Below, in pieces: positions 1-8,880 of a stretch of 64,000 nt of DNA; the stretch's first letter is position 1, and each line of letters opens with the position of its first letter. Location of the stretch: positions 496,001-560,000 of the forward strand of contig CAVTIZ010000001.1 of NCBI GenBank assembly GCA_963735045.1, written 5' to 3'. Origin of the DNA: Salsipaludibacter sp963735045. GTDB lineage: Bacteria > Actinomycetota > Nitriliruptoria > Nitriliruptorales > Nitriliruptoraceae. Below the pieces are notes generated by a model, which was not told where the DNA came from, ran no database searches, and saw only the letters and a program-made list of their open reading frames with translations. A program made the position numbers and the translations under genes.

Positions 1-665
1 AGCAGAAGCGCAACATCCGGTTCATCGAGCGGCTGCTCAAGCGGGACCTGCCGGTGGTGCCGGTGCCCTCGGTGGCCGACCTCCAGGCCCGCCAGGTGGA
101 CCTGACCATCGAGGAGGTCGCCGACGCGCTGGACGACCTCGCCGCCGACGGCCCGATGGTGGGCGCCGAGGACGTCCTCGCCGGGCTGCTGGCGCGCGAC
201 CACGAGCCCCACGACGTCGTGCTGGCCGCGCTCGGGCTGGTCCACGCCGCGAGGGGGTCGGCCGCCGACGAGCGCGACATCCCCGACGCGTTGGCGCACG
301 CCGAGGACAAGAAGCGTCGCAGCAAGCGGGACAAGAAGTCCAAGGGGGGCGGGTCCGGGGCGGATGGTTCCGGGGCGGGTGGTTCCGGGGCGGGTGGTTC
401 CGGGGGGCGCGGGCACCGCAACGACGCCGACACGGGGTGGCTGTTCGTCACCCTGGGACGGGTCGAGGGGGTTCGCCCCGCCGACCTGGTCGGTGCGATC
501 GCCAACGAGGCCGGCCTGTCGGGCTCCCAGATCGGCCCGATCAAGATCGCCCAGCACCACAGCAAGGTCGGGGTCCCGAAGTCCTCGGTGGACCACGTCG
601 TGACCACGATGGGATCCACGACGGTGCGCGGCCAGTCCGCCGAGGTCCATCCCTGGCGCGACTGA
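1..665 (+). CDS. DEAD-box RNA helicase, C-terminal part (5' truncated by window edge)
   Basis: The frame is open from position 3 and enters with the residues QKRNIRFIERLL, typical of the end of the helicase C domain of DEAD-box proteins; both helicase motors lie outside the window. What remains is a short helical region, a basic Lys/Arg stretch (about 310-345), a Gly/Ser linker made of 15-bp repeats, and a C-terminal DbpA-type RNA-binding fold starting at WLFVTLGRVEGVRPADLVGA. This domain binds structured RNA in DbpA/CsdA helicases, so a role in ribosome assembly or RNA remodelling is likely by family. The gene ends at a strong hairpin shared with the convergent downstream gene. GTG at 54 is an internal codon, not the start. 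Confidence 0.85.
   Translation, partial: QKRNIRFIERLLKRDLPVVPVPSVADLQARQVDLTIEEVADALDDLAADGPMVGAEDVLAGLLARDHEPHDVVLAALGLVHAARGSAADERDIPDALAHAEDKKRRSKRDKKSKGGGSGADGSGAGGSGAGGSGGRGHRNDADTGWLFVTLGRVEGVRPADLVGAIANEAGLSGSQIGPIKIAQHHSKVGVPKSSVDHVVTTMGSTTVRGQSAEVHPWRD
366..410 (+). repeat. 15-bp in-frame repeat encoding Gly/Ser linker
   Basis: The unit GGTTCCGGGGCGGGT occurs at 366-380 and 381-395, and a third, degenerate copy follows. It encodes GSGAG-type residues that link the helicase body to the DbpA-like RNA-binding domain, and copy number probably sets linker length. Confidence 0.8.
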
Positions 666-686
666 CGCAACCGCTCCGGCGCGGAC

Positions 687-717
687 GGGCGCGGGCTCGG
701 CGTCCCGGCCCGCGCCC
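687..717. terminator. Bidirectional hairpin terminator
   Basis: A perfect 10-bp GC stem (687-696 with 708-717, GGGCGCGGGC and its complement) surrounds an 11-nt loop. It sits exactly between the helicase stop on the plus strand and the stop of the small minus-strand gene, so it can serve both. No U-tract follows, as is common in high-GC actinomycetes. Confidence 0.7.
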
Positions 718-927
718 TCAGGGGTCGCGGGGGTCCGGGTCGTCCCCGAACTTGCGCTGGAGCCGCGACTGCATGCGCGGGTACCACCACAACTCGAAGA
801 GCAGGCCACCGATCAGGAACCCCAGGGCCGTCGACAGGGCCAGCGACCACCCACCGGCCAGGTGACCGACCAGCAGCCCGACGGCCACGATCGGCAACAG
901 TCGCCCCCAACGGACACGCTCCAACAC
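718..927 (-). CDS. Small two-helix membrane protein, unknown function
   Basis: A 69-aa protein. The GTG at 927 is chosen because a GGGGAGG ribosome-binding site lies 6 nt upstream; the longer open frame to 1020 has an Arg/Ser/Pro-rich, non-conserved-looking extension. Two hydrophobic helices are visible (LLPIVAVGLLVGHLAGG and LALSTALGFLIGGLLFELWW), followed by a charged cytoplasmic-type tail. I recognise no family. It lies just downstream of clpB on the same strand and converges on the helicase gene. Confidence 0.6.
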   Translation of the reverse strand: MLERVRWGRLLPIVAVGLLVGHLAGGWSLALSTALGFLIGGLLFELWWYPRMQSRLQRKFGDDPDPRDP

Positions 928-1023
928 GACCGACCTCCCCGGACACGACGTCGGCGACCCAGCGTAGGCCGCCCGGCTGCCGGTCCCCGCCCCGGTGCCG
1001 GGAGCCAGCCCCGCGACCACGGG

Positions 1024-3603
1024 TCAGGTCACCGACACGACCAGCCCGCCGTCGACGACGTCCACCGCCACGGTCGAGCCGTCGGGGGCCTCCCCCGACA
1101 GGATCAGTCGGGCGAGCCGGTCCTCGACCTCGCTGCGGACCACCCGCTTGAGTGGCCGGGCGCCGTAGACGGGGTCGTAGCCGAGGTCGGCCAGCACGGC
1201 GCGGGCCTCGTCCGACACCACCAGGTCCAGGTCACGACCGGCCAGTCGACGCACCAGCCGCCCCAGCTGGATGTCCACGATCGAGGTGAGGTCGTCGCGC
1301 GTCAGCCGGTCGAAGATCACGATGTCGTCGATCCGGTTGAGGAACTCCGGCTTGAAGTGGGCGCGCACGTCCGCCATGACCCGGTCCGACAGCTGCTCGG
1401 GCTCGAGGGTGACGTCCAGGATGTGGTGGCTGCCCAGGTTGGACGTCATGATCACCACGGTGTTGCGGAAGTCGACCGTGCGACCCTGGCCGTCGGTCAG
1501 GCGGCCGTCGTCGAGCACCTGCAGCAACACGTTGAAGACGTCCTGGTGGGCCTTCTCGACCTCGTCGAGCAGCACGACCGAGTAGGGACGTCGCCGCACG
1601 GCCTCGGTGAGCTGGCCGCCCTGGTCGTAGCCGACGTAGCCGGGCGGGGCCCCGATCAGACGCGCGACCGTGTGCTTCTCCTGGTACTCGCCCATGTCGA
1701 TGCGCAGCATCGCGCGTTCGTCGTCGAACAGGAACTCGGCCAGCGCTCGGGCGAGTTCGGTCTTGCCCACACCGGTCGGGCCCAGGAACAGGAACGAGCC
1801 GGTCGGGCGGGCCGGGTCCGCGATGCCCGCGCGGGACCGCCGCACGGCGTCCGCCACCGCCGCGACCGCACGGTCCTGGCCGATGACGCGTTCGTGGAGG
1901 TGGTCCTCCAGGCGGACGAGCTTGTCGGCGTCGGCGGCCAGCAGCTTGCGGACCGGGATGCCGGTCCAGTTGGCCACGACGTCGGCGATCTCGTTGTCGG
2001 TGACCCGCTCCTCCAGCATGGTGCCGCCCTCGGCACGCAGCTCGTCGAGTTCGGCCTGGGCAGCCGCGACCTGCCCTTCCAGCTCACCCGTGCGGCCGTA
2101 GCGCAGCTCGGCGGCCCGCTCGAGGTCGCCGTCGCGCTCGGCCATGGCGGTCTGCTCGCGGACCTCCTCCAGTTCGCCCTTGGCCCCGCTGAGACGGTCG
2201 ATGACGTCCTTCTCGCCCTGCCACCGGGCGGTGAGCCCGTCCATCTCCTCGCGCAGCTCGGCGAGGTCGCGGTCGAGGTCGTCCAGCCGCGCCCGGGCGG
2301 ACTCCGACTCGTCCTTGGCCAGGCTGACCCGCTCGATCTCGAGCTGGCGGATGCGCCGGTCGACCTCGTCGATCTCGGGTGGCATCGAGTCGATGGCGAT
2401 GCGCAACCGGGCAGAGGCCTCGTCGAGCAGGTCGATGGCCTTGTCGGGGAGGAAGCGCTCGGTCAGGTAGCGGTCCGACAGCGCGGCCGCGGCGACCAGC
2501 GCGTCGTCGCTGACCTGGACCCCGTGGTGGACCTCGTAGCGCTCCTTGAGGCCACGCAGGATCCCGACGGTGTCGGCCACCGACGGCTCGTCGACCCGCA
2601 CCGGCTGGAAGCGACGCTCCAGCGCGGCGTCCTTCTCGATGTGGCGGTACTCCTCGAGCGTGGTGGCACCGACCATGCGCAGCTCACCCCGGGCCAGCAT
2701 CGGCTTGAGGATGTTGCCGGCATCCATGGAGCCCTCGGCCTTGCCGGCACCCACGATCGTGTGGAGCTCGTCGATGAAGGTGATGATCTGGCCGTCGCTG
2801 GCCTCGATCTCCTTCATCACGGCCTTGAGGCGCTCCTCGAACTCCCCGCGGAACTTGGCCCCGGCGACCATCGAGGTGAGGTCGAGTTGCACCAGCATCT
2901 TGTCGGCCAGCAGGGTCGGGACGTCGCCCTCGACGATGCGCCGGGCGAGTCCCTCGATGATGGCGGTCTTGCCCACGCCGGGCTCACCGATCAGCACCGG
3001 GTTGTTCTTGGTGCGGCGCACCAGCACCTGGATGATGCGACGGATCTCCTCGTCGCGCCCGATGACGGGGTCCAGCTTGCCGTCGCGGGCCATCTGGGTC
3101 AGGTCGCGGCCGTACTTCTCCAACGCCTGGAAGGTCGACTCCGGGTCCTGCGAGGTGACCCGCTGCGCACCCCGCACCTGCTTGAGCGCCGCGAGGATCG
3201 CGTCGTGGGTGATCCCGTGCTCGTCGAGCAGGTCCGTGACCCGACCGCCCTCGGTGGCCAGGGCCAACAGCAGGTGCTCGGTGGACACGTACTCGTCGGT
3301 CAGCGTGGCGGCCTCGCCGGCGGCGGCGTCGAGCACCCGCACGAGCCGCTGGCCCATCCGGACCTCGCCGGAGGAGCCGTAGGCGGACGACATGGCGTCG
3401 AGCATGGCGGTGGTGGCCGCGCGCAGCGTCGTCGGCGTGACGCCGAGCCGCTGGGTGATCGGCAACACGATGCCGTCGGCCTGTTCCAGCAGGGCCGCCA
3501 GGAGGTGGGCGGGGGCGATCTCGACGTGGTGGTGGTCCCGCGCGATCACGCCGGCACGCTGCAGCGCCTGCTGGCTCATGCGGGTGAGGCGGTCGAGGTC
3601 CAT
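1024..3603 (-). CDS. clpB: ATP-dependent chaperone ClpB
   Basis: The 859-aa length is normal for ClpB, the hexameric AAA+ disaggregase that works with DnaK/DnaJ/GrpE to rescue aggregated proteins in the cytoplasm. Visible in order are the N-terminal Clp repeat domain (from MDLDRLTRMSQQALQ), NBD1 with Walker A GEPGVGKT near residue 206, the long M-domain coiled coil (about 400-520), and NBD2 with Walker A GPTGVGKT near residue 608, then the C-terminal D2 small domain. ATG at 3603 is chosen because it has a GGAGA site upstream and begins the conserved domain; 75 more upstream codons are open but look non-coding. The HspR repressor is encoded nearby at 6990-7520, but I found no clear HAIR repeat just upstream of this gene. 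Confidence 0.97.
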   Translation of the reverse strand: MDLDRLTRMSQQALQRAGVIARDHHHVEIAPAHLLAALLEQADGIVLPITQRLGVTPTTLRAATTAMLDAMSSAYGSSGEVRMGQRLVRVLDAAAGEAATLTDEYVSTEHLLLALATEGGRVTDLLDEHGITHDAILAALKQVRGAQRVTSQDPESTFQALEKYGRDLTQMARDGKLDPVIGRDEEIRRIIQVLVRRTKNNPVLIGEPGVGKTAIIEGLARRIVEGDVPTLLADKMLVQLDLTSMVAGAKFRGEFEERLKAVMKEIEASDGQIITFIDELHTIVGAGKAEGSMDAGNILKPMLARGELRMVGATTLEEYRHIEKDAALERRFQPVRVDEPSVADTVGILRGLKERYEVHHGVQVSDDALVAAAALSDRYLTERFLPDKAIDLLDEASARLRIAIDSMPPEIDEVDRRIRQLEIERVSLAKDESESARARLDDLDRDLAELREEMDGLTARWQGEKDVIDRLSGAKGELEEVREQTAMAERDGDLERAAELRYGRTGELEGQVAAAQAELDELRAEGGTMLEERVTDNEIADVVANWTGIPVRKLLAADADKLVRLEDHLHERVIGQDRAVAAVADAVRRSRAGIADPARPTGSFLFLGPTGVGKTELARALAEFLFDDERAMLRIDMGEYQEKHTVARLIGAPPGYVGYDQGGQLTEAVRRRPYSVVLLDEVEKAHQDVFNVLLQVLDDGRLTDGQGRTVDFRNTVVIMTSNLGSHHILDVTLEPEQLSDRVMADVRAHFKPEFLNRIDDIVIFDRLTRDDLTSIVDIQLGRLVRRLAGRDLDLVVSDEARAVLADLGYDPVYGARPLKRVVRSEVEDRLARLILSGEAPDGSTVAVDVVDGGLVVSVT

Positions 3604-3843
3604 GCGGTCTCCTTCCGAGACGGGCCCAGCGGCTGTGAGGTCCATCCACGAGCGTACGTCTGCCACCCCACCCCTTCGTGGTTCCTGATGGCAGTGCCGG
3701 AAGGCTTGTTGCGTGGGCTCCACCCCGGTGACCTGCCACCGTCGCACGCAGGTCCGGCCCGGCCGCCCCCCGTGCCGTGCCCCGCGTGCCGTCACGGGTC
3801 CGGGTGGGCGCGCGGGTCGCCGGACCACCGCCCATCGGTGCCC

Positions 3844-3849
3844 TAGCCT
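3844..3849 (+). promoter_or_regulatory. -10 element (TAGCCT), probable leaderless transcript
   Basis: TAGCCT lies 8 nt before the ATG of the RNB ribonuclease and there is no ribosome-binding site. That spacing puts the transcription start at or next to the start codon, as in leaderless actinobacterial mRNAs. The -35 region (near 3821, CGGACC) is weak. Confidence 0.5.
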
Positions 3850-3857
3850 CGGCGGAC

Positions 3858-5288
3858 ATGCCGCGCCGACCCCTGCACCTCACGCCCAGCGCCGCGGACC
3901 TGGTCGAGGTGTTCGCCGAGGTCCGCGACCGCCTCGACGTCCCGGGACCGTTCCCGCCGGCGGCGCTGGAGGATGCCGCGGCCGCCGCCCGGGCCCCGGC
4001 CACCACACCCGGGGACCACACCGACGTGGCGTTCGTCACCATCGACCCCCCCGACTCCCGCGACCTCGACCAGGCCCTGCACCTGGCTCGACGCGATGGC
4101 GGGGGCTTCCGGATCCACTACGCCATCGCCGACGTCGGGTCGTTCGTGGTGCCCGGGTCGGCCCTCGACGACGAGGTCCACCGACGCGGCGTGACGCACT
4201 ACGGGCCGGATCGTCGCGACCCGCTGCACCCGCCGGTGCTCGGTGAGGGCGCCGCCAGCCTCCTGCCGGACGTGGACCGACCGGCCGTGGTGTGGCAGCT
4301 CGACCTCGACGCCCACGGGGCCATGGTCGACACCCACGTGGGGCGGGCGATGGTGCGCAGCCGCGCGAAGCTGACCTACCAGCAGGTGCAGGACGACCTC
4401 GATGCGGGCACGGCCGGCGACATGCTCGGGCTGCTGCCACTCATCGGTGCGGCGAGGCGGGAGGTGGAGCAGGAACGGGGCGGGGTCGCCCTGCCACTGC
4501 CCGACCAGGAGATCGAACGGGTCGACGGCCGCTACCGACTGGCCTTCCGCCGTCCGCGACCCGTCGAGGAGGACAACGCGCAACTGTCGCTGCTGACCGG
4601 CATCGCCGCCGCCGGGATCATGCGGGCGGGTCGCGTCGGCATCCAGCGCACCCTGCCACCCCCGCCCCACGACGCGATCGCCCGACTGCGCACGGCCGCG
4701 GCCGCCCTGGGCGTGGACTGGCCCGACGACCAGCCGTTCCACCTGGTCGTGCGGACACTGGACCCCGACCGGGCACCGGACGCGGCCTTCCTCGACGAGT
4801 CGACCGTGGTCTTCCGAGGAGCCGGGTACCGCGCCTTCGACGGCTCCCGGCCGGCCGATGCCACCCACGCCGGGATCGCCGCCGACTACGCCCACGTGAC
4901 CGCCCCGTTGCGCCGACTGGTCGACCGGTGGGGGCTGGCGATCTGCGTGGCACTGGATGCCGGGGAGGACGTGCCCGACTGGGTCCGGTCGTCGCTGTAC
5001 GAACTGCCCGAGGTGATGGCCACCACCACCCGCCGGGCCAACGCCTACGAACGCGCCGTCGTCGACGTCGTCGAGGCCGCCCTGCTGTCGGATCGGATCG
5101 GCGACGTGCTTCCGGCGACCGTCGTGGACGTCGACGACCAGGACCCCGATCGCGGGTTGGTGCTGGTGCCCGAGCCTGCCGTGCGCGCACGGGTGCACGG
5201 CGAGGACCTGGTGGCCGGCCAACGCATCGACGTCGTGGTCGACGCAGCCGACATCCACGCCGGCCAGGTCCGCCTCCGACGCGCCTGA
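3858..5288 (+). CDS. RNB-domain ribonuclease (RNase II/R family)
   Basis: A 476-aa protein with the RNB exonuclease domain. The catalytic signature FVTIDPPDSRDLDQAL is at about residues 58-73, with the Asp cluster that binds Mg2+ in RNase II/R. Downstream conserved blocks include IHYAIADVGSFV, LTYQQVQ, EDNAQLSLLTGIAAA and ATHAGIAADYAHVTAPLRRLVDRW. It lacks the cold-shock and full S1 domains of E. coli RNase R and matches the shorter form common in actinomycetes, so it is a 3'-5' RNA exonuclease. ATG at 3858 follows a -10 box at 8 nt, suggesting leaderless translation; upstream in-frame codons look non-coding. It is divergent from clpB. Confidence 0.92.
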   Translation: MPRRPLHLTPSAADLVEVFAEVRDRLDVPGPFPPAALEDAAAAARAPATTPGDHTDVAFVTIDPPDSRDLDQALHLARRDGGGFRIHYAIADVGSFVVPGSALDDEVHRRGVTHYGPDRRDPLHPPVLGEGAASLLPDVDRPAVVWQLDLDAHGAMVDTHVGRAMVRSRAKLTYQQVQDDLDAGTAGDMLGLLPLIGAARREVEQERGGVALPLPDQEIERVDGRYRLAFRRPRPVEEDNAQLSLLTGIAAAGIMRAGRVGIQRTLPPPPHDAIARLRTAAAALGVDWPDDQPFHLVVRTLDPDRAPDAAFLDESTVVFRGAGYRAFDGSRPADATHAGIAADYAHVTAPLRRLVDRWGLAICVALDAGEDVPDWVRSSLYELPEVMATTTRRANAYERAVVDVVEAALLSDRIGDVLPATVVDVDDQDPDRGLVLVPEPAVRARVHGEDLVAGQRIDVVVDAADIHAGQVRLRRA

Positions 5289-5323
5289 CCCCCAGCCCGC
5301 CCCCGGCCCGACCCCCGGACCCA

Positions 5324-5361
5324 GGTGATGTGACTGGACCCGGGTTATGTGACTGGACCCG
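5324..5361. repeat. 19-bp tandem repeat in convergent intergenic region
   Basis: Two adjacent 19-bp copies, GGTGATGTGACTGGACCCG and GGTTATGTGACTGGACCCG, differ at one base. They lie between the convergent RNB ribonuclease and LCP genes. Related fragments with ACATCG follow to about 5410. Function unknown. Confidence 0.75.
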
Positions 5362-5445
5362 AGATCCCGGGCCGACCCACATCGCCCGGGCCGGTTCACA
5401 TCGGGTCACGGACGGGGGGGTGGGAAACGGGGTGCGAGTCGGTGG

Positions 5446-6759
5446 TCAGCAGGTGGAGTCGGTGCCCGGGGCGGGGGAGGTCGTCGGGGTGGGTTGGACA
5501 CCGGCGGGGTCCAGCGTCGGCGACGGGGCGGACGACGGCGGTTCCCGGTCGAAGTCCTCGACGTCGAGGGTCGAGGACTCCGTGCCGGACTCGTCGTCCC
5601 CGGTCGCGACCGCGGAGTTGGGCGAGCCCATGGTGGGCGAGGGGTCCGCGACGGGAGCCGGGGAGGTGGTGGCATCGGGCGTCGGCGTCGCGGTGACGTC
5701 GGGATCGTCCCGGTCACTGTCACGCTCCGAGCGGGTGTCGTCGGGGAACGGGGCGCCGGTCCGGAGGGCGTCGAACAGCTCCTCGGCGTCCACCGACAGC
5801 CGTTCGTAGTACAGGCCGTCGGTGTAGGCCACGACCGGAACGATCGCCGACTCCATGGACTGGGGCTCCAGCGAACGCAGTGTGTTGGCCAGCGTGTACA
5901 TCGATGTCAGCGACAGGTCGTCGTCGACGGTCAGCGACGATGCCGCGACCCCCACCAACGCCCGCAGCTTGGCCGGGTTGGTGAGCGTGCCGGTCGTCAG
6001 GACCTCGTCCATGGCGCGTCGCAGGAAGTACTGCTGGCGGGCGGCTCGTCCGGCGGTCCCGGTCCCCCACGAGTCGCTGGACTTGCGCGATCGCACGAAC
6101 CGTCCCGCATCGATGCCGTCGAGGACCTGCCGCCCCGCCGGGATCGTCCCGACGGTCTCGTCGACCAGGGCCTCCTCGAGGCAGACCTCCACCCCACCGA
6201 CGGCGTCGGTCAGGGTCACCAGCCCCGCGAGGTCGATCTCGACGTAGTGGTCGAGGTCCTCGCCGACGATCTCCTCGACCTGTTCGATCAGCGCGTTGGC
6301 ACCCTCGATCGGACGCACGGCGTTGATCTTCTCGCGCGACCCGTCCCGCATCGTGATGGCGAGGTCACGGGGGAAGGCCACCATCCGCACCGACTGGTCA
6401 CCGGGGAGGTACTGCACCCACAGGACCGTGTCGGTCAGGGCGCCGCCGTGGTCGTTGGCGTCCATCTCGTCCATCTGCTCGTCGGTCAGCCCGGCGCGGG
6501 AGTCCGAGCCGACCAGCAGGATGTTCTGGATGGTGGTGATCTCGGGGGCAGGTGGCAGCGTCGGGCTCGCGAGGTCCTGTGGACCGGCCGAGGCGGCGGG
6601 ATCCGGGGACGCGGCCCCGTCCGGGACCTGGTCGGCCGAGTCCAGGGCGGCCAACGACACGTCCTGGATCAACAGCCCTGCCGAGCGTGACACGAGGTCG
6701 ACGCTCGCCGCTCCCAGGGCCAGCAGGCCCAGGAGTCCGGCGACGAGGAAGCGGGTCAC
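5446..6759 (-). CDS. LytR-CpsA-Psr (LCP) family protein
   Basis: A 437-aa protein with an N-terminal hydrophobic anchor (about residues 3-20), placing the rest outside the membrane. The LCP domain runs from about residue 77 (ILLVGSDSR) through TDTVLWVQYLP, VRMVAFPRDLAI, KINAVRPIEGANALIEQVE and the Arg-rich RFVRSRKSS block. These are the conserved Asp/Arg positions that bind polyprenyl pyrophosphate. LCP enzymes transfer lipid-linked glycopolymers to peptidoglycan (arabinogalactan or teichoic-type polymers in Gram-positives). The last 100 residues are Ser/Thr/Pro/Asp-rich and probably span the wall. The start is GTG with a weak ribosome-binding site; the gene converges on the ribonuclease. Confidence 0.9.
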   Translation of the reverse strand: MTRFLVAGLLGLLALGAASVDLVSRSAGLLIQDVSLAALDSADQVPDGAASPDPAASAGPQDLASPTLPPAPEITTIQNILLVGSDSRAGLTDEQMDEMDANDHGGALTDTVLWVQYLPGDQSVRMVAFPRDLAITMRDGSREKINAVRPIEGANALIEQVEEIVGEDLDHYVEIDLAGLVTLTDAVGGVEVCLEEALVDETVGTIPAGRQVLDGIDAGRFVRSRKSSDSWGTGTAGRAARQQYFLRRAMDEVLTTGTLTNPAKLRALVGVAASSLTVDDDLSLTSMYTLANTLRSLEPQSMESAIVPVVAYTDGLYYERLSVDAEELFDALRTGAPFPDDTRSERDSDRDDPDVTATPTPDATTSPAPVADPSPTMGSPNSAVATGDDESGTESSTLDVEDFDREPPSSAPSPTLDPAGVQPTPTTSPAPGTDSTC

Positions 6760-6989
6760 GAAGGGGCCCCATGGACGTGTCGAGCGCGGCGATGAGGTCG
6801 CGGCGCGGTGGGCGGGAGGTGTGACCGGGTCGAGGTCCGACGAGGCACGACGACCGGGCGGCCGCGGTCCACGTCTCGGTTCAACCCCACGCAGAAGTGT
6901 ACGAGCCGGGGTCGACGTCGTTCACGTCGGTCCCGGTCGGCTGCTGGTGGCCGTCGGCGCCACGGCGCGGCCGATCCGAGGGCTGGTGG

Positions 6990-7520
6990 TCACCGGGCGC
7001 CGGCGGGTCGACGGGTCGGGCGGCGCCGCAGCGTGGGGTGCACCTCGACCTCGCGTGAGGACACGGGGACCACGTCGTGACGCGGGGCAGGGGGTTCCTG
7101 GCCCTGCACCCGCGCGGCCAGCGTGCGCACCATCTCCTCCAGCTCGCGGTTCTTGCGGCGAGCCGTCTCGAGCTTCTCGCCCAGGTCCAACACCACGCGG
7201 ACGCCGGCCAGGTTGAGGCCCTCGTCCTGGGTGAGGTGGCGGATGAAGCGCAGGCGGTCGATGTCGCGCTGGGAGTAGCGCCGGGTGTTGCCGGCGGTCC
7301 GGGCGGGCTCGATCAGGCCCTCGCGCTCGTAGGAGCGCAGGGTCTGGGGGTGCATGTCCGCCAACTCGGCGGCCACCGAGATCACGAAGACGGGCTCGTC
7401 GTAGTCCGGGCCACGCTGGCCGAAACCGGCCTGGCGTCGCGCCGGCGCCGCGGACGACTCGTCACCACGGGTCTCGGCGTCCGCGTCGGACGGATCGAGG
7501 AACTCCTGGGTGGTGGCCAT
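6990..7520 (-). CDS. hspR: Heat shock transcriptional repressor HspR (MerR family)
   Basis: A 176-aa protein with a MerR-type winged helix-turn-helix at about residues 44-112 (VFVISVAAELADMHPQTLRSYEREGLIEP, then NTRRYSQRDIDRLRFI), which is diagnostic of HspR. A coiled coil follows (LGEKLETARRKNRELEEMV), and the tail is basic. HspR represses dnaK, clpB and related operons by binding inverted HAIR repeats, with DnaK as co-repressor in Streptomyces. It is the last gene of the dnaK-hsp20-grpE-dnaJ-hspR run, as in Streptomyces, giving autoregulation. ATG at 7520 has an AAGGAG site. The acidic N-terminal 40 residues are longer than usual. Confidence 0.95.
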   Translation of the reverse strand: MATTQEFLDPSDADAETRGDESSAAPARRQAGFGQRGPDYDEPVFVISVAAELADMHPQTLRSYEREGLIEPARTAGNTRRYSQRDIDRLRFIRHLTQDEGLNLAGVRVVLDLGEKLETARRKNRELEEMVRTLAARVQGQEPPAPRHDVVPVSSREVEVHPTLRRRPTRRPAGAR

Positions 7521-7604
7521 GCTGGCTCCTTCGTGCTCGGGCGACGGTGATGGGTCGCGCTGGCGGTCGCGGGCGCGGTGCTCCGGCGGCGGACGATGTC
7601 GTGG

Positions 7605-8771
7605 TCATGCGCCGTCGCGGTGGAGGCGACGATCGCGCTCGGTGGTGTCGTCCAGTTCCTGCAACTGCTCGAGCAGGTCGGTCTGTTCCCGCGTCAGGGA
7701 GGCCGGCACCTCCACGTCGACGGTGACCAGCAGGTCGCCACGATCGGCGCCGGCGGTCCCGCCGCGGGGGCTGCCCTGGCCGCGGATCCGGAAGGTCCGT
7801 CCCGATGCCGTGCCCGCGGGGATGCGGATGCGTCGGGTCTCGCCATCGGGCGTGGGGACCGACAGGCGCGTGCCCAGCGCGGCCTCGGCGTAGGTCAGGG
7901 GCACCTGCAGGGTCACGTCGTCGCCGCGCCGTCCGAACACCGGATCGGGCTCGACCTCCACGGTCACCAGCACGTCACCGGAAGCGCCGCCGTTGCTGCC
8001 GGGGCCCCCGCGACCGGCGACCCGGATGACCGCCCCGTCGCGAACGCCGGCCGGGATGCGAACCGTGAGCTCGCGTGGCCGCACCACGTGGCCGTCCCCG
8101 CCACAGGTCGCGCACGGATCGGTGATGATGGTGCCGTTGCCCCCACAGGTCGCGCACGGTTGGGCGAACGAGAACGGCCCCTGGTCCACCGCGACCTGCC
8201 CCGAGCCGCCGCACGTGGTGCAGGTCGTCGGCGTGGTGCCCGGTGCGGCGCCGGAGCCGTTGCAGGTCTCGCACGGCCCGTCACCGTTGATCCGCAGCCG
8301 CGTTCGGGCGCCGGCGAGCGCATCGTCGAACGACACCTGGACGGTGGCGGTGAAGTCGCGGCCCTTCTGGCGTCGCCGCGACCTCGTCGCGGTGCCGAAA
8401 CCGCCCCCGGGGAAGCCCCCACCCCCACCGCCCTGCGTGAACAGTCCCTGCAGCAGGTCGTTGAGGTCGCCGGCGCCCCCGGAGAAGCCTCGGCCGCCAC
8501 CACCGCCACCACCGAAGCCGCCCAGGCCCGAGGCCCCCAGACGACGGATCTCGTCGTACTCCGTGCGGGTCTCCTCGTCGCCGACGATGGCGTAGGCCTC
8601 CCCGACCTCCTTGAAGGTCTGCTCGGCCGTCGGGTCATCGGGGTTGGAGTCCGGGTGGTGGGCCCGCGCCAGCTTGCGGTAGGCCTTCTTGATGGTGTCG
8701 TGGTCGGCGTCCGAGGACACGCCGAGCACGGCGTAGTAGTCGGTGTCGAGCCATTCGCGCTTGGGGGTCAT
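7605..8771 (-). CDS. dnaJ: Chaperone protein DnaJ (type I Hsp40)
   Basis: The 388-aa product has the full type I layout: an N-terminal J domain (residues about 8-75) with the HPD motif that stimulates DnaK ATPase, a Gly/Phe-rich region with long Gly runs, a zinc-finger domain with four CxxCxGxG-like repeats (CETCNGSG, CTTCGGSG, CATCGGNG, CATCGGDG), and the two C-terminal substrate-binding beta domains. It recruits unfolded clients to DnaK. ATG at 8771 has a GGGGAGG site. It lies 109 nt downstream of grpE and 84 nt upstream of hspR in the heat-shock operon. Confidence 0.97.
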   Translation of the reverse strand: MTPKREWLDTDYYAVLGVSSDADHDTIKKAYRKLARAHHPDSNPDDPTAEQTFKEVGEAYAIVGDEETRTEYDEIRRLGASGLGGFGGGGGGGRGFSGGAGDLNDLLQGLFTQGGGGGGFPGGGFGTATRSRRRQKGRDFTATVQVSFDDALAGARTRLRINGDGPCETCNGSGAAPGTTPTTCTTCGGSGQVAVDQGPFSFAQPCATCGGNGTIITDPCATCGGDGHVVRPRELTVRIPAGVRDGAVIRVAGRGGPGSNGGASGDVLVTVEVEPDPVFGRRGDDVTLQVPLTYAEAALGTRLSVPTPDGETRRIRIPAGTASGRTFRIRGQGSPRGGTAGADRGDLLVTVDVEVPASLTREQTDLLEQLQELDDTTERDRRLHRDGA

Positions 8772-8880
8772 GCGGTCACCTCCCCGTGGTGGTCTCGGTG
8801 GGGGTCGTGGATGGTCGGGGCCGGACGGGTCAGGGTCGGACGGGTCGGGGTCGGAGGAGGCGGGCCCGGTCGTCGGTTCC

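Noticed and set aside
3604..3730. HAIR operator upstream of clpB
   Set aside because: No inverted CTTGAGT-type repeat could be found there, despite HspR being encoded nearby.
862..3846. 994-aa plus-strand open frame across clpB
   Set aside because: It is the antisense shadow of clpB, caused by GC-rich codon bias; the minus strand encodes a perfect ClpB.
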